From: Bifidobacterium stellenboschense
GTDB lineage: Bacteria; Actinomycetota; Actinomycetes; Actinomycetales; Bifidobacteriaceae
Reading direction: 5' to 3'
Assembly (NCBI RefSeq): GCF_000741785.1
Contig: NZ_JGZP01000010.1
Coordinates: forward strand, 1-64,000
DNA: 64,000 nucleotides
Each line of letters begins with the position of its first letter. Position 1 is the first letter of the stretch. Made by a program: the position numbers and the translations under genes. Below are positions 8,213 through 16,505 of the stretch, in pieces. The notes under the pieces were generated by a model. It saw nothing but the letters and a program-made list of their open reading frames with translations, ran no database searches and was not told where the DNA came from.

Positions 8213-10801
8213 ATGGCCGATGATGCAGTGGACGCCGACGCGCTCGGCGGTATGGAATCGTTTGCGGGAGATTCCGCGATGGACTCGGAACTGGAGGCGG
8301 CGCTGGAACGGATGGCCGCGAAGCATGCGCACGACTTCGGCGCCCCGCAGTATGAAAACGCGGATGCCACGGGTGCCGCCGACACGACACACGTCCCAAC
8401 GACACACGCGCCCACGGGCGTCGCCGCCGCAACGTACGCCGCCGCAACCGACGGCGACGCCTCCACAACCGACAGCGACGCCTCCACAACCGCCGGCGAC
8501 ACCTCCGACGCCGCCGATGACGCCGCCCCCACGTTCGACGTGAACGGGTTCCTCACGGGGCTCGACGCGATCTTCGCGGCGCACGACGCGGCCGAAAAGG
8601 CCGGACCGTACCTCGAACAGGCGGCGGTCGACGCGGAGAACGCGGGCGACGAGGCCGGACTGCTCACCGTGCTCAACGAGACGATGGGATTCTACCGGTC
8701 GCAGGGCCGGCACGAGGAGAACCAGTGGATCGTGCAACGGGCCATCGAACTCGCCCTGCACATGGGGCTCGAAGGCACCGAGGCGTGGGCGACGACGCTC
8801 ATCAACTGCGCGACCGCGATGCGCGCCGCGAAACACTACGACCAATCGGAGGACCTGTACCGGCAGGCGCTGGCATGCGCGGAACGCAACTATGAGCCGA
8901 CGGACCGGCGGCTCGCCGCACTGCACAACAACCTGTCGATGCTGTACAGCGAGACCGACCGCATCGACAAGGCGGAGGCCGAACTGCGCGAGGCGCTGCG
9001 CATCATCGAATCGTCGAGCGTGAACCCGGACGCCGACATCGACGTGGCCTCGTCGCACACGAACCTCGCGCTCGTCCTGCTTCAGGAAGGCAAGCTGGAA
9101 GGCGCGGATTGGCACGCGGCAAAGGCGTTGGAAATCTACGCGGACGGTCATCTCGAACATTCGGCGCACTACGCGTCCGCGCTGGCCGGACTCGCACAGG
9201 TGCGCTACGCGGAACACCGGTATGCGGACGCAGTCGCCTACTACCGGCGCGCGCTCGCGGTGATCGAGGAATGTTACGGCACGGATACCGACTACTACCG
9301 CATCACCGAAGCGAACCTCAGGGAGGCCGAAGCAGAGGTGGGTGCGGGCGACGCTTCTTTGCCTCCCGCCAGCGGGAGGTGGCGCGAAGCGCCGGAGGGT
9401 GGTCAGCAGACAGGCATCCGCACGGCTGACGCCGACCACCCTCAGTCCGCTCCGCGGACAGCTCCCGCCAGCGGGAGCGGGAACACGACGTCCTCTCCTC
9501 TACCTCCCGCCAGCGGGAGCAGGGATGCGGCGTCCTCTCCCCTGCCTCCCGCCAGCGGGAGCGGGGATGTGACGGATGCTTCTTTGCCTCCCGCCGGCGG
9601 GAGGTGGCGCGAAGCGCCGGAGAGTGGTCATGCGGCACCCATCTCCGGCCTCAAACTCGCGAAAGCGTATTGGGAGGAGATCGGGCGTCCGATGGTGCGG
9701 GCGAAATACCCGGAGTATGCGGACCGCATCGCCGCCGGCCTCGTCGGGCACGGTTCGGAATGTTACGGCTTCGACGACGCATATTCGCACGATCATGATT
9801 TCGGTCCGCGCTTCTGCCTGTGGCTCACCGACGACGACTATGCGGCGATCGGCGCGCGATTGCAGGCCGACTACGATGCACTCCCCCGCGACTTCCGCGG
9901 ATACGTGTGCCCGTCCGCCACCGCGGACGAGCCGACGGACACCGCCAGCGCCACCACCGCTAGCACCTACATCGACACCCCCACCCCCAGCGACACTGGC
10001 GCTACCAACACCACCAACACCTCAGCCACCCCGGCTAATCCGTCTAATCCGACGGCCCTCTCGCCGCTCACGCCGCGCGCGCAGGGCGCGTTCCGGCGTG
10101 ACGGCGTGTTCCGCATCGGCGACTTCTTCGAGTCGATCACCGGATACCGCAAGGCTCCGGCGGCCGACGCGCCGCACGAATGGCTGATGCTCGACGAGGC
10201 GACGCTCGCCGCCGCGACGAACGGGCAGGTGTTCGCCGACCCGCTCGGCGCGTTCTCCGAGACGCGTCAAGGGTTCAAGGACATGCCGGAGGACGTGCGT
10301 CTCGCACTGGTCTCCAAGCGGCTCGGCATGATCGCGCAGGCGGGGCAATACAATCTGCCGCGCAGCCTGAAACGCGGCGACGGCGCGGCCGCTTGGCTCG
10401 CGATCGCCGAGTTCGTGGACGCGGCCGCCTCGCTCGTGTTCCTCGTCAACAAGCCGATGGTCGCCGGTTATCTGCCGTACTACAAGTGGCGGTTCGCCGC
10501 GCTGCGCAAACTGTCCGGCGGCATGTTCGCCCGGCTGGGCGACGTGTGCGGCAAGCTGGAATCCGTGATGCGCCTCGCTTCCGCCGCCTGCTACGGCGGC
10601 GCCGGCTTCGGCGAGGGCGGCAAGGGGTCCGCGCCGGCGGCCGAAACCATCGAACGTCTCGTCGAGGAGGTGGCGGCGTCCATCGTCAAAGAGCTGAAGC
10701 GCGACGGATTCACCCGCTCGGACGAGACCTTCCTCGAATGGCAGCGGCCGTACGTCGAGGAACATATCGCATCCGACGCCGCATGCCTGCACAGTCTGTA
10801 A
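8213..10801 (+). CDS. TPR-repeat protein with C-terminal DUF4037 domain
   Basis: An 862-residue soluble protein. An acidic Thr/Ala/Asp-rich N-terminus (to ~110) is followed by TPR helices (~115-375, for example ALHNNLSMLYSETDRIDKAE and ALAGLAQVRYAEHRYADA). From ~478 comes a DUF4037 domain with GLVGHGSECYGFDD and YSHDHDFGPRFCLWL, the signature of this nucleotidyltransferase-like family. Between them, residues ~383-476 are PPASG/RWREAPE repeats encoded by an intergenic-type repeat element, and a Thr/Pro-rich stretch lies near 570-620. ATG 8213 follows GGAGGGA with 7-8 nt spacing. It sits 12 nt upstream of the DUF4125 gene, and these two families probably act together. The biochemical role is unknown. 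Confidence 0.85.
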   Translation: MADDAVDADALGGMESFAGDSAMDSELEAALERMAAKHAHDFGAPQYENADATGAADTTHVPTTHAPTGVAAATYAAATDGDASTTDSDASTTAGDTSDAADDAAPTFDVNGFLTGLDAIFAAHDAAEKAGPYLEQAAVDAENAGDEAGLLTVLNETMGFYRSQGRHEENQWIVQRAIELALHMGLEGTEAWATTLINCATAMRAAKHYDQSEDLYRQALACAERNYEPTDRRLAALHNNLSMLYSETDRIDKAEAELREALRIIESSSVNPDADIDVASSHTNLALVLLQEGKLEGADWHAAKALEIYADGHLEHSAHYASALAGLAQVRYAEHRYADAVAYYRRALAVIEECYGTDTDYYRITEANLREAEAEVGAGDASLPPASGRWREAPEGGQQTGIRTADADHPQSAPRTAPASGSGNTTSSPLPPASGSRDAASSPLPPASGSGDVTDASLPPAGGRWREAPESGHAAPISGLKLAKAYWEEIGRPMVRAKYPEYADRIAAGLVGHGSECYGFDDAYSHDHDFGPRFCLWLTDDDYAAIGARLQADYDALPRDFRGYVCPSATADEPTDTASATTASTYIDTPTPSDTGATNTTNTSATPANPSNPTALSPLTPRAQGAFRRDGVFRIGDFFESITGYRKAPAADAPHEWLMLDEATLAAATNGQVFADPLGAFSETRQGFKDMPEDVRLALVSKRLGMIAQAGQYNLPRSLKRGDGAAAWLAIAEFVDAAASLVFLVNKPMVAGYLPYYKWRFAALRKLSGGMFARLGDVCGKLESVMRLASAACYGGAGFGEGGKGSAPAAETIERLVEEVAASIVKELKRDGFTRSDETFLEWQRPYVEEHIASDAACLHSL
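9362..9603. repeat. Paired-stem repeat, copy 2, located inside the TPR-DUF4037 gene
   Basis: CTCCCGCC[A/G]GCGGGAG occurs five times (9363, 9462, 9504, 9546 and 9588). The element also contains GGAGGGTGGTC and the inverted GACCACCCTCA (starting near 9434), the same parts as in the intergenic copies. The frame stays open and is translated as PPASG or PASG modules, two of them followed by RWREAPE. Confidence 0.85.
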
Positions 10802-10813
10802 GGAGCATCCCCG

Positions 10814-11500
10814 ATGACCGAATCCAGCAACACCGCCGAAACCGCCCACGCCGCCGACCATATCGACGAATCCGACATCGCTACGCTGCGCGAGCGGATC
10901 GTGCGGCTGGAGTGGGACCAGTTCCAACGCACGAACAACGAGGGCGGACGCGCCGCATGCCAGGGCAACTGGCCGGTGTTCCACCAGATGCGTCTCGCCC
11001 AGTTCCTCACGTGGGACCGGCCGTTGCTTGAATCCTATGCGGACGACCTCGCCGAGGCGGACCGCGTCGGGCGCAATCTCGTCACCGAGAAATACGGGCG
11101 CATGATGGCCTCGACCGCGCCGGACGAGTACGCGCGCAACATCGAACCGTACATTCCGCGGCTGTCCGAGGGACGGGTCGCGCGGCAGGAGCGCGTCATC
11201 GCGACGCAGGTCGCATGGGCGCGCGACTTCCGTGCGCGCTACCCGCGGCTCGGCGAGGCGATGCGCGTGCTCACCACGAGCGAGGACACGCCTACGGCGA
11301 CCTCGTTCGAAACATATCTGCGCGGCGAGCTCGGCACGTATTCGGACCGCACGTTCGCGCTGTACGAGGCAATGATCGCAGGGCGCGCGGCGCAAAGCGG
11401 CGGGCGCGGCGCCAACATCACCGAGGAGACGCTGCTGCATACGGTGCGGCTCGGCGGATTCTCGGACCTCGACGAGGCGGAGACCGCGCAAGTCGCATAG
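10814..11500 (+). CDS. DUF4125 family protein
   Basis: A 228-residue soluble protein with no signal peptide or membrane segment. The IVRLEWDQFQRTNNEGGRA stretch, followed by CQGNWPVFHQMRLAQFLTW (residues ~30-70), is the diagnostic N-terminal block of DUF4125. The rest is helical and charged. ATG 10814 follows AAGGAG with about 9 nt spacing and begins 12 nt after the DUF4037 stop codon, so the two genes form an operon. In families I know, DUF4037 and DUF4125 genes are commonly paired, but no activity is established. A functional link to the nucleotidyltransferase-like neighbour is inference. Confidence 0.82.
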   Translation: MTESSNTAETAHAADHIDESDIATLRERIVRLEWDQFQRTNNEGGRAACQGNWPVFHQMRLAQFLTWDRPLLESYADDLAEADRVGRNLVTEKYGRMMASTAPDEYARNIEPYIPRLSEGRVARQERVIATQVAWARDFRARYPRLGEAMRVLTTSEDTPTATSFETYLRGELGTYSDRTFALYEAMIAGRAAQSGGRGANITEETLLHTVRLGGFSDLDEAETAQVA

Positions 11501-11517
11501 TCGTCACCCCCACGAAG

Positions 11518-11555
11518 CGAACGTCCACAAAACGAACGTCCACAAAACGAACGTC
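11518..11555. repeat. 15-bp tandem repeat, about 2.5 copies
   Basis: Unit CGAACGTCCACAAAA starts at 11518 and 11533, with a partial third copy at 11548. It fills the 53-bp gap between two convergent genes. Confidence 0.8.
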
Positions 11556-13368
11556 ACGGGGTGAACAGGCCCCAGAAGGCCATGACGACGAGCGCGAGCA
11601 GCATGCCTGCGAGCGCGAGGAACGCGGCGAGCCAGTGCCAGCGGCCGACGAGCCACGTGGAGTGGAGTCCCGCCGTCGGGTAGAGGCCGTGTGTGATGTA
11701 GGCGCGGCGGATGCGCCACGCGTCCCGCAGCCGCACGATGAGCCACGCACACATCACGGTGCACATCACGCCGCCGACCCGCAGTGTGATGAATCCGGTC
11801 GTCATCAGCGTCGGATCGCGGCGCACGGTCAGCGCGCTCACGCCCACGTAGGAGAGGTATCCGGCGAGTGCGGCGAGCGTCAGCGTCGTCGCGGCGATGC
11901 CCCAGCCGAGGATCCGCCGCAACGTGCGCGAGTAGCCGACGTTGCGCACGTACGCGCGGCTCGTGCCGGGCCACGACCGCGCGGCGTCCGTCCCGCGCCG
12001 TCCGATCGCCGGGAATCTGCCGCGCAGGCCGCCGGCCACGTTCGCCGCGCCTTGCGCGCGCAACGTGGCGAGCCTGCGGCGACGCGCGAGTTCCGCGCAG
12101 CCGAATCCGATCGCCATGATGATGACGGCGGCGAAGCAAATCAGTGAAAGCCCGGTGAGTGCGACGAGTACGCCGAGCGAGCCGATGATGCCGGATGACG
12201 TGTCGCGCGGCGCGGCGTACTGCTGGTGCGGGGTCGCGCCGGCGATTAGCGGCGTGGTCCAGCCGTCGGCGCGTGTGCCGGCGGCCGCGCCTGAGGCGAC
12301 GCCGTTCACCCAGTCGGCGAGGTCGCGCGTGTAGCCGTCGGCGAGCGGGAGTCCGGCGGTGAAGAGGCCTTGACCGGCGCGCATCTGATGGTTGGCGGCG
12401 TAGTAGCGGACGGTCACGTTGCGGTTGCCGTGGCGTGCGGCGTCGCGGATGATGGTGCGCGCGCCCTGTTCGATCGGCATGGCGGTGTCGTAGACGCCGT
12501 AGCCGACGAATACGGGCATGGTGAGCGAGCCGCGCACCGCGTCGGCGTCGAAGTCGGCGTACTGGAGGTCGAACGGCGCGAAGTCGAGGGAGAGGAGTTT
12601 GGCGACGTCCTTGACGACCGGCTGGGGTGCGCCGGCCTGACGCGCGTAGGCGCTCACGGCCATGGCCATCTGGTCGCGGCCTTTGTAGACGGGTGCGGAG
12701 GCGAGGATGCTGTAGGCGATGTCGCGGCGTTGCGACGTCATGAGCATGGAGATCCATGTGCCTTCGGATTCGGCGTACAGTCCGGTTTTCGTAGCATCGA
12801 CGCCGGGGATGAGTTCAAGCAGGTCGAGCGCGGTCGTGTAGTCGCGTGCGAATCGTGGGTAGTCGCGGTGGAGCGGCGTGTAGTCGTCGGTGCGTTTGGC
12901 GGGGACGAGCGTGACGATGCCGGCGGAGGCCATCGCGTTGGCGATGTCGCCGAAGTCGTCGGCGGTGCCGGTGCCGGAGCCGTGGATGAACAGGCATGCG
13001 GGCCGCCTGCCGGGCGCGTCGACCGGTTCGCGCAGGATGGCGGGCACGGTGCCGCCGTTGTCGAGGTGGATGGTGAGTTCGCGCGTGCGCGTGCGGTAGG
13101 CGCCTTGGTGGTCGGCGAGGAAGGATGACGGGGATGGGTCGGGTGCGGTGGGGGCGGGGGCGGCGGGGTTCGTGGCATCGGTGGCGGCGGTGCCGGTGAC
13201 GGCGGCGGGATTCGCGATGATGGATGTGTCCGCGGATGCGACCGCGATGTGGTCCGTGTAGGGTTCGGGACGCCACTGCGGCATCATCAGCATGCCGAGC
13301 GCGGCGAGGACGGCGAGCAGGGCGACGGCGGTGCCGGCGATTCGACACACCGTGCGCCACGCGTTCAT
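11554..13368 (-). CDS. Membrane-anchored alpha/beta hydrolase
   Basis: A 604-residue protein. One N-terminal membrane helix (~10-30) and a Pro/Ala-rich linker precede an alpha/beta-hydrolase domain (~100-390). The oxyanion strand is CLFIHGSGTG and the nucleophile elbow is GLYAESEGTW (AESEG instead of the usual GxSxG). An Asp lies near VGYGVYDTAMP and the catalytic His is probably in YYAANHQM. The C-terminal ~190 residues carry about five membrane helices. The ATG at 13368 has AAGGAG 6 nt upstream. It resembles S9/dienelactone-type esterases fused to a membrane domain. The substrate is unknown. It stands alone, convergent with the DUF4125 gene. Confidence 0.75.
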   Translation of the reverse strand: MNAWRTVCRIAGTAVALLAVLAALGMLMMPQWRPEPYTDHIAVASADTSIIANPAAVTGTAATDATNPAAPAPTAPDPSPSSFLADHQGAYRTRTRELTIHLDNGGTVPAILREPVDAPGRRPACLFIHGSGTGTADDFGDIANAMASAGIVTLVPAKRTDDYTPLHRDYPRFARDYTTALDLLELIPGVDATKTGLYAESEGTWISMLMTSQRRDIAYSILASAPVYKGRDQMAMAVSAYARQAGAPQPVVKDVAKLLSLDFAPFDLQYADFDADAVRGSLTMPVFVGYGVYDTAMPIEQGARTIIRDAARHGNRNVTVRYYAANHQMRAGQGLFTAGLPLADGYTRDLADWVNGVASGAAAGTRADGWTTPLIAGATPHQQYAAPRDTSSGIIGSLGVLVALTGLSLICFAAVIIMAIGFGCAELARRRRLATLRAQGAANVAGGLRGRFPAIGRRGTDAARSWPGTSRAYVRNVGYSRTLRRILGWGIAATTLTLAALAGYLSYVGVSALTVRRDPTLMTTGFITLRVGGVMCTVMCAWLIVRLRDAWRIRRAYITHGLYPTAGLHSTWLVGRWHWLAAFLALAGMLLALVVMAFWGLFTP

Positions 13369-13507
13369 CTCCCGCTCCTTTTCTCTGTCGACCTCTCCGC
13401 GGTATCTCATGGTTTCACCGGCACGGATTGTCACCGGTCTCACTGTGCGTCACTCTAGTTCTCTCCCCCGCAGGACACGCCTTCGTAGGCGGGAAGGCAC
13501 CCCCTCA

Positions 13508-13605
13508 GTCAGCCTACGGCTGACAGCTCCCCCTGAAGGGGGAGCAAAGTGATGGATGGGATTCGTGGAACTCGCGTTCGACGACAGATCCCCCTGAAGG
13601 GGAGC
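13508..13605. repeat. Paired-stem repeat, copy 3 (half element plus fragment)
   Basis: GTCAGCCTACGGCTGAC (13508-13524) is followed by stem GCTCCCCCT/AGGGGGAGC (13526-13545), the right half of the element at 443-614. A fragment of the same stem recurs at 13588-13605. Confidence 0.75.
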
Positions 13606-13737
13606 AAAGAGGCTGTTGGATGATCGGGGACACGCCGACAGCCCGTGCTGGCGACCGTGTCGCCGGGCAACGGTTTGGCCCCCGATGGCGGGGCTCCCGC
13701 ATCCAAGGCAACCGAGCCGGTGCGCGGGACAGGTTGT

Positions 13738-13843
13738 GCCCCCGCCGGCGGGGGCTCCCGGCGAAGCCGGGTGGGGGTGGTCGTTGGCCGGGCGTAGACC
13801 ACCCTCAGTCTCACTGCGTTCGACAGCTCCCGCCAGCGGGAGC
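13738..13843. repeat. Paired-stem repeat, copy 4 (complete)
   Basis: GCCCCCGCC/GGCGGGGGC (13738-13755), CCCGGC/GCCGGG (13757-13771), GGGGGTGGTC, a spacer, GACCACCCTCA (13797-13807), GTC...GAC and GCTCCCGCC/GGCGGGAGC (13826-13843). The two halves are mirror images. Confidence 0.78.
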
Positions 13844-13880
13844 GGGGATGCGAAGCGCGGCTGAGGGGCCGGAAGCGGAG

Positions 13881-14501
13881 CTATTGCTTCCTGCGGCCGG
13901 CGACCGCCTTGGCGATGGCCCAGATGACGGCGACGAGGATGAGGACCACGCCGATGCCGCCGAAGAACAGGGCGGTCAGGGTCTGCGGGTCGATGCCGAG
14001 CATCCAGACGGTGACGTCGGGCAGGCGCAGGCCGAGCAGCAGTCCGAATGCGCCGACGAGGATGCCGACGACGCCGAGCAGGATGGTAGGCACGCTCGGC
14101 CCGCTCGGGGCGATCGCCGCCGGCGCGGGGGCCGCGGATTGTGCGGAGGTCGGCGCTACCGTGGGATTCTGCGGCATCGATTCAGGCTTGGGTTCGGGCT
14201 GCTTGGGTTCGGGCTCCGGCTCGTCGTCGGCGACGCCCATCAGGCGGTTCAACGGGGTGTTGAGATCCACGGCGGGGAGGGGCTTGTCGAGGACCTGTTC
14301 GGTGGGCGGGGCGATGTCCGGCTTCACGTCGGCGGGCGCGGGCATGGCCTGCGTGTCGACGATGTCCTGCAGGGAGTGGTTGCGGGAGTCGTCGAATCCC
14401 TTGTCCGCGACGGCCTGTTCCGCGGATTGTTCCGCGGGCATGGCCTGCGTGTCCATCGTCCTGATATTCGTGGTCTTGTCCAGAGTCTTTTCGTCAGTCA
14501 T
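13881..14501 (-). CDS. Small membrane protein with Pro/Ala/Glu-rich cytoplasmic N-terminus
   Basis: A 206-residue protein of no recognised family. Residues 1-125 are charged and Pro-rich, with a repeated DTQAMPA motif and an EPEPEPKQPEPKPE stretch. Two membrane helices follow (TILLGVVGILVGAFGLLLGL and ALFFGGIGVVLILVAVIWAI), and the end is basic (GRRKQ). The ATG at 14501 has AAGGAG 8 nt upstream and overlaps the PspC gene stop by 8 nt (ATGACTGA), so translation is coupled. A role next to the PspC protein in envelope-stress sensing is inference from context only. Confidence 0.7.
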   Translation of the reverse strand: MTDEKTLDKTTNIRTMDTQAMPAEQSAEQAVADKGFDDSRNHSLQDIVDTQAMPAPADVKPDIAPPTEQVLDKPLPAVDLNTPLNRLMGVADDEPEPEPKQPEPKPESMPQNPTVAPTSAQSAAPAPAAIAPSGPSVPTILLGVVGILVGAFGLLLGLRLPDVTVWMLGIDPQTLTALFFGGIGVVLILVAVIWAIAKAVAGRRKQ

Positions 14502-16392
14502 CGGAGTGCTCCTTCTTGTCGTTCGCGCCGGAATCCTTGGAACCGGAATCCTTGGAACCGGAATCGTTCGTGCCGGAGGCGGTCGTGTCGCCGTTCTGCA
14601 CGGCGTAGTGCTTGCGGGTCGTGAGGTCGAGCGAGGCGACGTCGTTCTTCGCGATCTGCCTGACGAAGTCGGTGTAGCTGGGCAGCAGCGTCTCGGAGGC
14701 GTAGCGCACGATCACCTTGCCGGAGACGCCGGAGGCAACGTTGATGAGGAACGAGCTTTCGTCGGTCTCGCCGTTGCCCTGCCAGTCGTAGTTGCCGGAC
14801 TGGTAGCCGTCCGCGTTCATCATGCTGTCGTCGCGATTGTCGCGGACTCCGGCCAACCGCTCGAGGAACGGCACCTCCAGCGTCGTCGTGCCGTTGTTGC
14901 GCACGATCTGGTCGTAGCCGCCCAGCGTGTCGCCCTGCGTGTAGACGAATCCGCCGGAACCGAACGCGTACGGGCATCCGTCGGGCAGCGTCACGTACAC
15001 GTGCGCGTTGCGTACGGACAGGTTGATCTGCCCGGCCGGGCATCCGGCCTTGTACGTGTTCGTCCGGTCGCCGCCGTAGCTCCAGTTGCCGTATTTGCTC
15101 AGGTCGATGTTCGCGGTGCTCAGGTCGTAGTCGACGCCTTGGAAGTGGACACCCTGTTCGAGTGTGCGAAAGGTCTCCGGACTCGAATCGGACACCCAAT
15201 AGTTCATGTTCGGGTTGAGGGATGACGTGCCGTTCGAACCGTCGCTGTAGACCGCGTCGGAGTTCTCGCCGAGTCGCGCCTGCACGGCGACCATCCCGTA
15301 CGCGTTCTCGGATCCGGCGCTCGACCCGGCTCCCAATCGCACTTCGGTGTAGCCGTTGCGGACGGTGTTGATGTCGTAGGTCGAGTAGCCGGCGACGCCG
15401 GTCGCGACGATCATGCAGCAGGCGACGAATCCGGCGATGAGCGCGAGCGGGATGAGTCCGCCGGAGCGGCGCCCCACAGCACCGAGGATGACGAGCAGCA
15501 CGCCCATCGCGATGCACACGGCGGATATCCACACGGTCATCATCGTGACCGCGTTGACGATGCTTTCACCGGTGTGGCTGTCGGCGTACCCGTGCTCCAT
15601 GGCGAGCATCACGGCCGCGCCGGAGACGAGCGACAATCCCATGACGAGCAGGACGAGGAACGGCCCGGCCGGTTTGCGGCGTGCGCGGCGCGGCGTGGGC
15701 GCGGGAATCGCGGAGACGGGGATCGTCCGCATCGTCGGCATGGGCGCGGGAGCGGGCGCGGGACCGTAGGACGGAGCCCCATAGGACGGTGCCCCGTAGG
15801 CCTGTGCCGGACTGTAAGGCGCTGCCGGACCTGCCGGCGAACCGGCGGGATTCACCGGCGCGCCTTGGGGAGGCACCGGGCCGCCCGGATACGCCGGCCC
15901 GCCGGCCGCGCCCCCGCCCGGATACCCGCGCGGCGGCACCGGACTGTACGGCCCGTTCGGCCCCTCTTTGCGGTAGCCGTACCCGTAACCGTGCTGCTGG
16001 CGCATGCCGCTCTGGCAGATGGCCCACAGCGCGACGGCGGCGACGGCGATCGCCACCCATCCGGCGCCGACGATGAGCACGGCCACGCCGAGCATCACGA
16101 ACGCGCCCAGACAGTTCCAATCCCACCTGCCGGCGACGAGCTCCTCGGCGAGGATGCGCCCGTCGCGCGCGTCCGGCAGCATCAGCCACGCGAACGCGTA
16201 CAGGGCGGCGCCGAAGCCGAACAGGAAGGTGAAGACGATCATCAGGGCCCGCACGAGCGTGGGGCTCCATCCGAGGCGGGCGGCGATGCCGCTGCACACG
16301 CCGCCGATCCAACGGTCGTCGCCGCGCACCACGCCGGAGGCGCGGAACCAGGCGAACACCTTGGGCAGAATCTTGTTGTTGTTCTCGTTCAT
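14494..16392 (-). CDS. PspC-domain membrane protein
   Basis: A 632-residue protein. The PspC domain (~20-75) reads RWIGGVCSGIAARLGWSPTLVRA and continues into a helix ending AWLMLPD. More hydrophobic segments follow, then a Pro/Gly/Tyr-rich linker (~150-230), further membrane helices (~250-345) and a large C-terminal extracytoplasmic region resembling the beta-helical adhesin-like domains seen in bacterial PspC/LiaF-type proteins. The tail is Ser/Asp/Lys-rich. It is divergent from the PspC-histidine kinase, which suggests that the kinase controls it or is controlled by it. Both genes begin with the same AATGGAGGCATG sequence. Start ATG 16392. Confidence 0.82.
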   Translation of the reverse strand: MNENNNKILPKVFAWFRASGVVRGDDRWIGGVCSGIAARLGWSPTLVRALMIVFTFLFGFGAALYAFAWLMLPDARDGRILAEELVAGRWDWNCLGAFVMLGVAVLIVGAGWVAIAVAAVALWAICQSGMRQQHGYGYGYRKEGPNGPYSPVPPRGYPGGGAAGGPAYPGGPVPPQGAPVNPAGSPAGPAAPYSPAQAYGAPSYGAPSYGPAPAPAPMPTMRTIPVSAIPAPTPRRARRKPAGPFLVLLVMGLSLVSGAAVMLAMEHGYADSHTGESIVNAVTMMTVWISAVCIAMGVLLVILGAVGRRSGGLIPLALIAGFVACCMIVATGVAGYSTYDINTVRNGYTEVRLGAGSSAGSENAYGMVAVQARLGENSDAVYSDGSNGTSSLNPNMNYWVSDSSPETFRTLEQGVHFQGVDYDLSTANIDLSKYGNWSYGGDRTNTYKAGCPAGQINLSVRNAHVYVTLPDGCPYAFGSGGFVYTQGDTLGGYDQIVRNNGTTTLEVPFLERLAGVRDNRDDSMMNADGYQSGNYDWQGNGETDESSFLINVASGVSGKVIVRYASETLLPSYTDFVRQIAKNDVASLDLTTRKHYAVQNGDTTASGTNDSGSKDSGSKDSGANDKKEHSDD

Positions 16393-16505
16393 GCCTCCAT
16401 TACAGCAGCCGCACGCTTGCACGACCGTCGGGGAAACCCCTGATTCTTCCCTGAACCCGGGCTAGGAATCCTGATTCCACACCCCGAAGCGGGCACAATG
16501 GAGGC

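Larger units (their letters stand above)
13369..13880. other. 512-bp intergenic region filled with paired-stem repeats
   Basis: No gene is supported here. It holds a single-stem copy (13508-13545), a decayed half copy (13588-13605) and a full paired element (13738-13843). The short open frames in the region only translate these repeats. Confidence 0.7.

Noticed and set aside
13369-13880. Short frames containing PPASG/LTAPPEGGA peptides
   Set aside because: They are translations of the paired-stem repeats in non-coding DNA, unlike the 8213-10801 gene, where the repeat sits inside a long domain-bearing frame.
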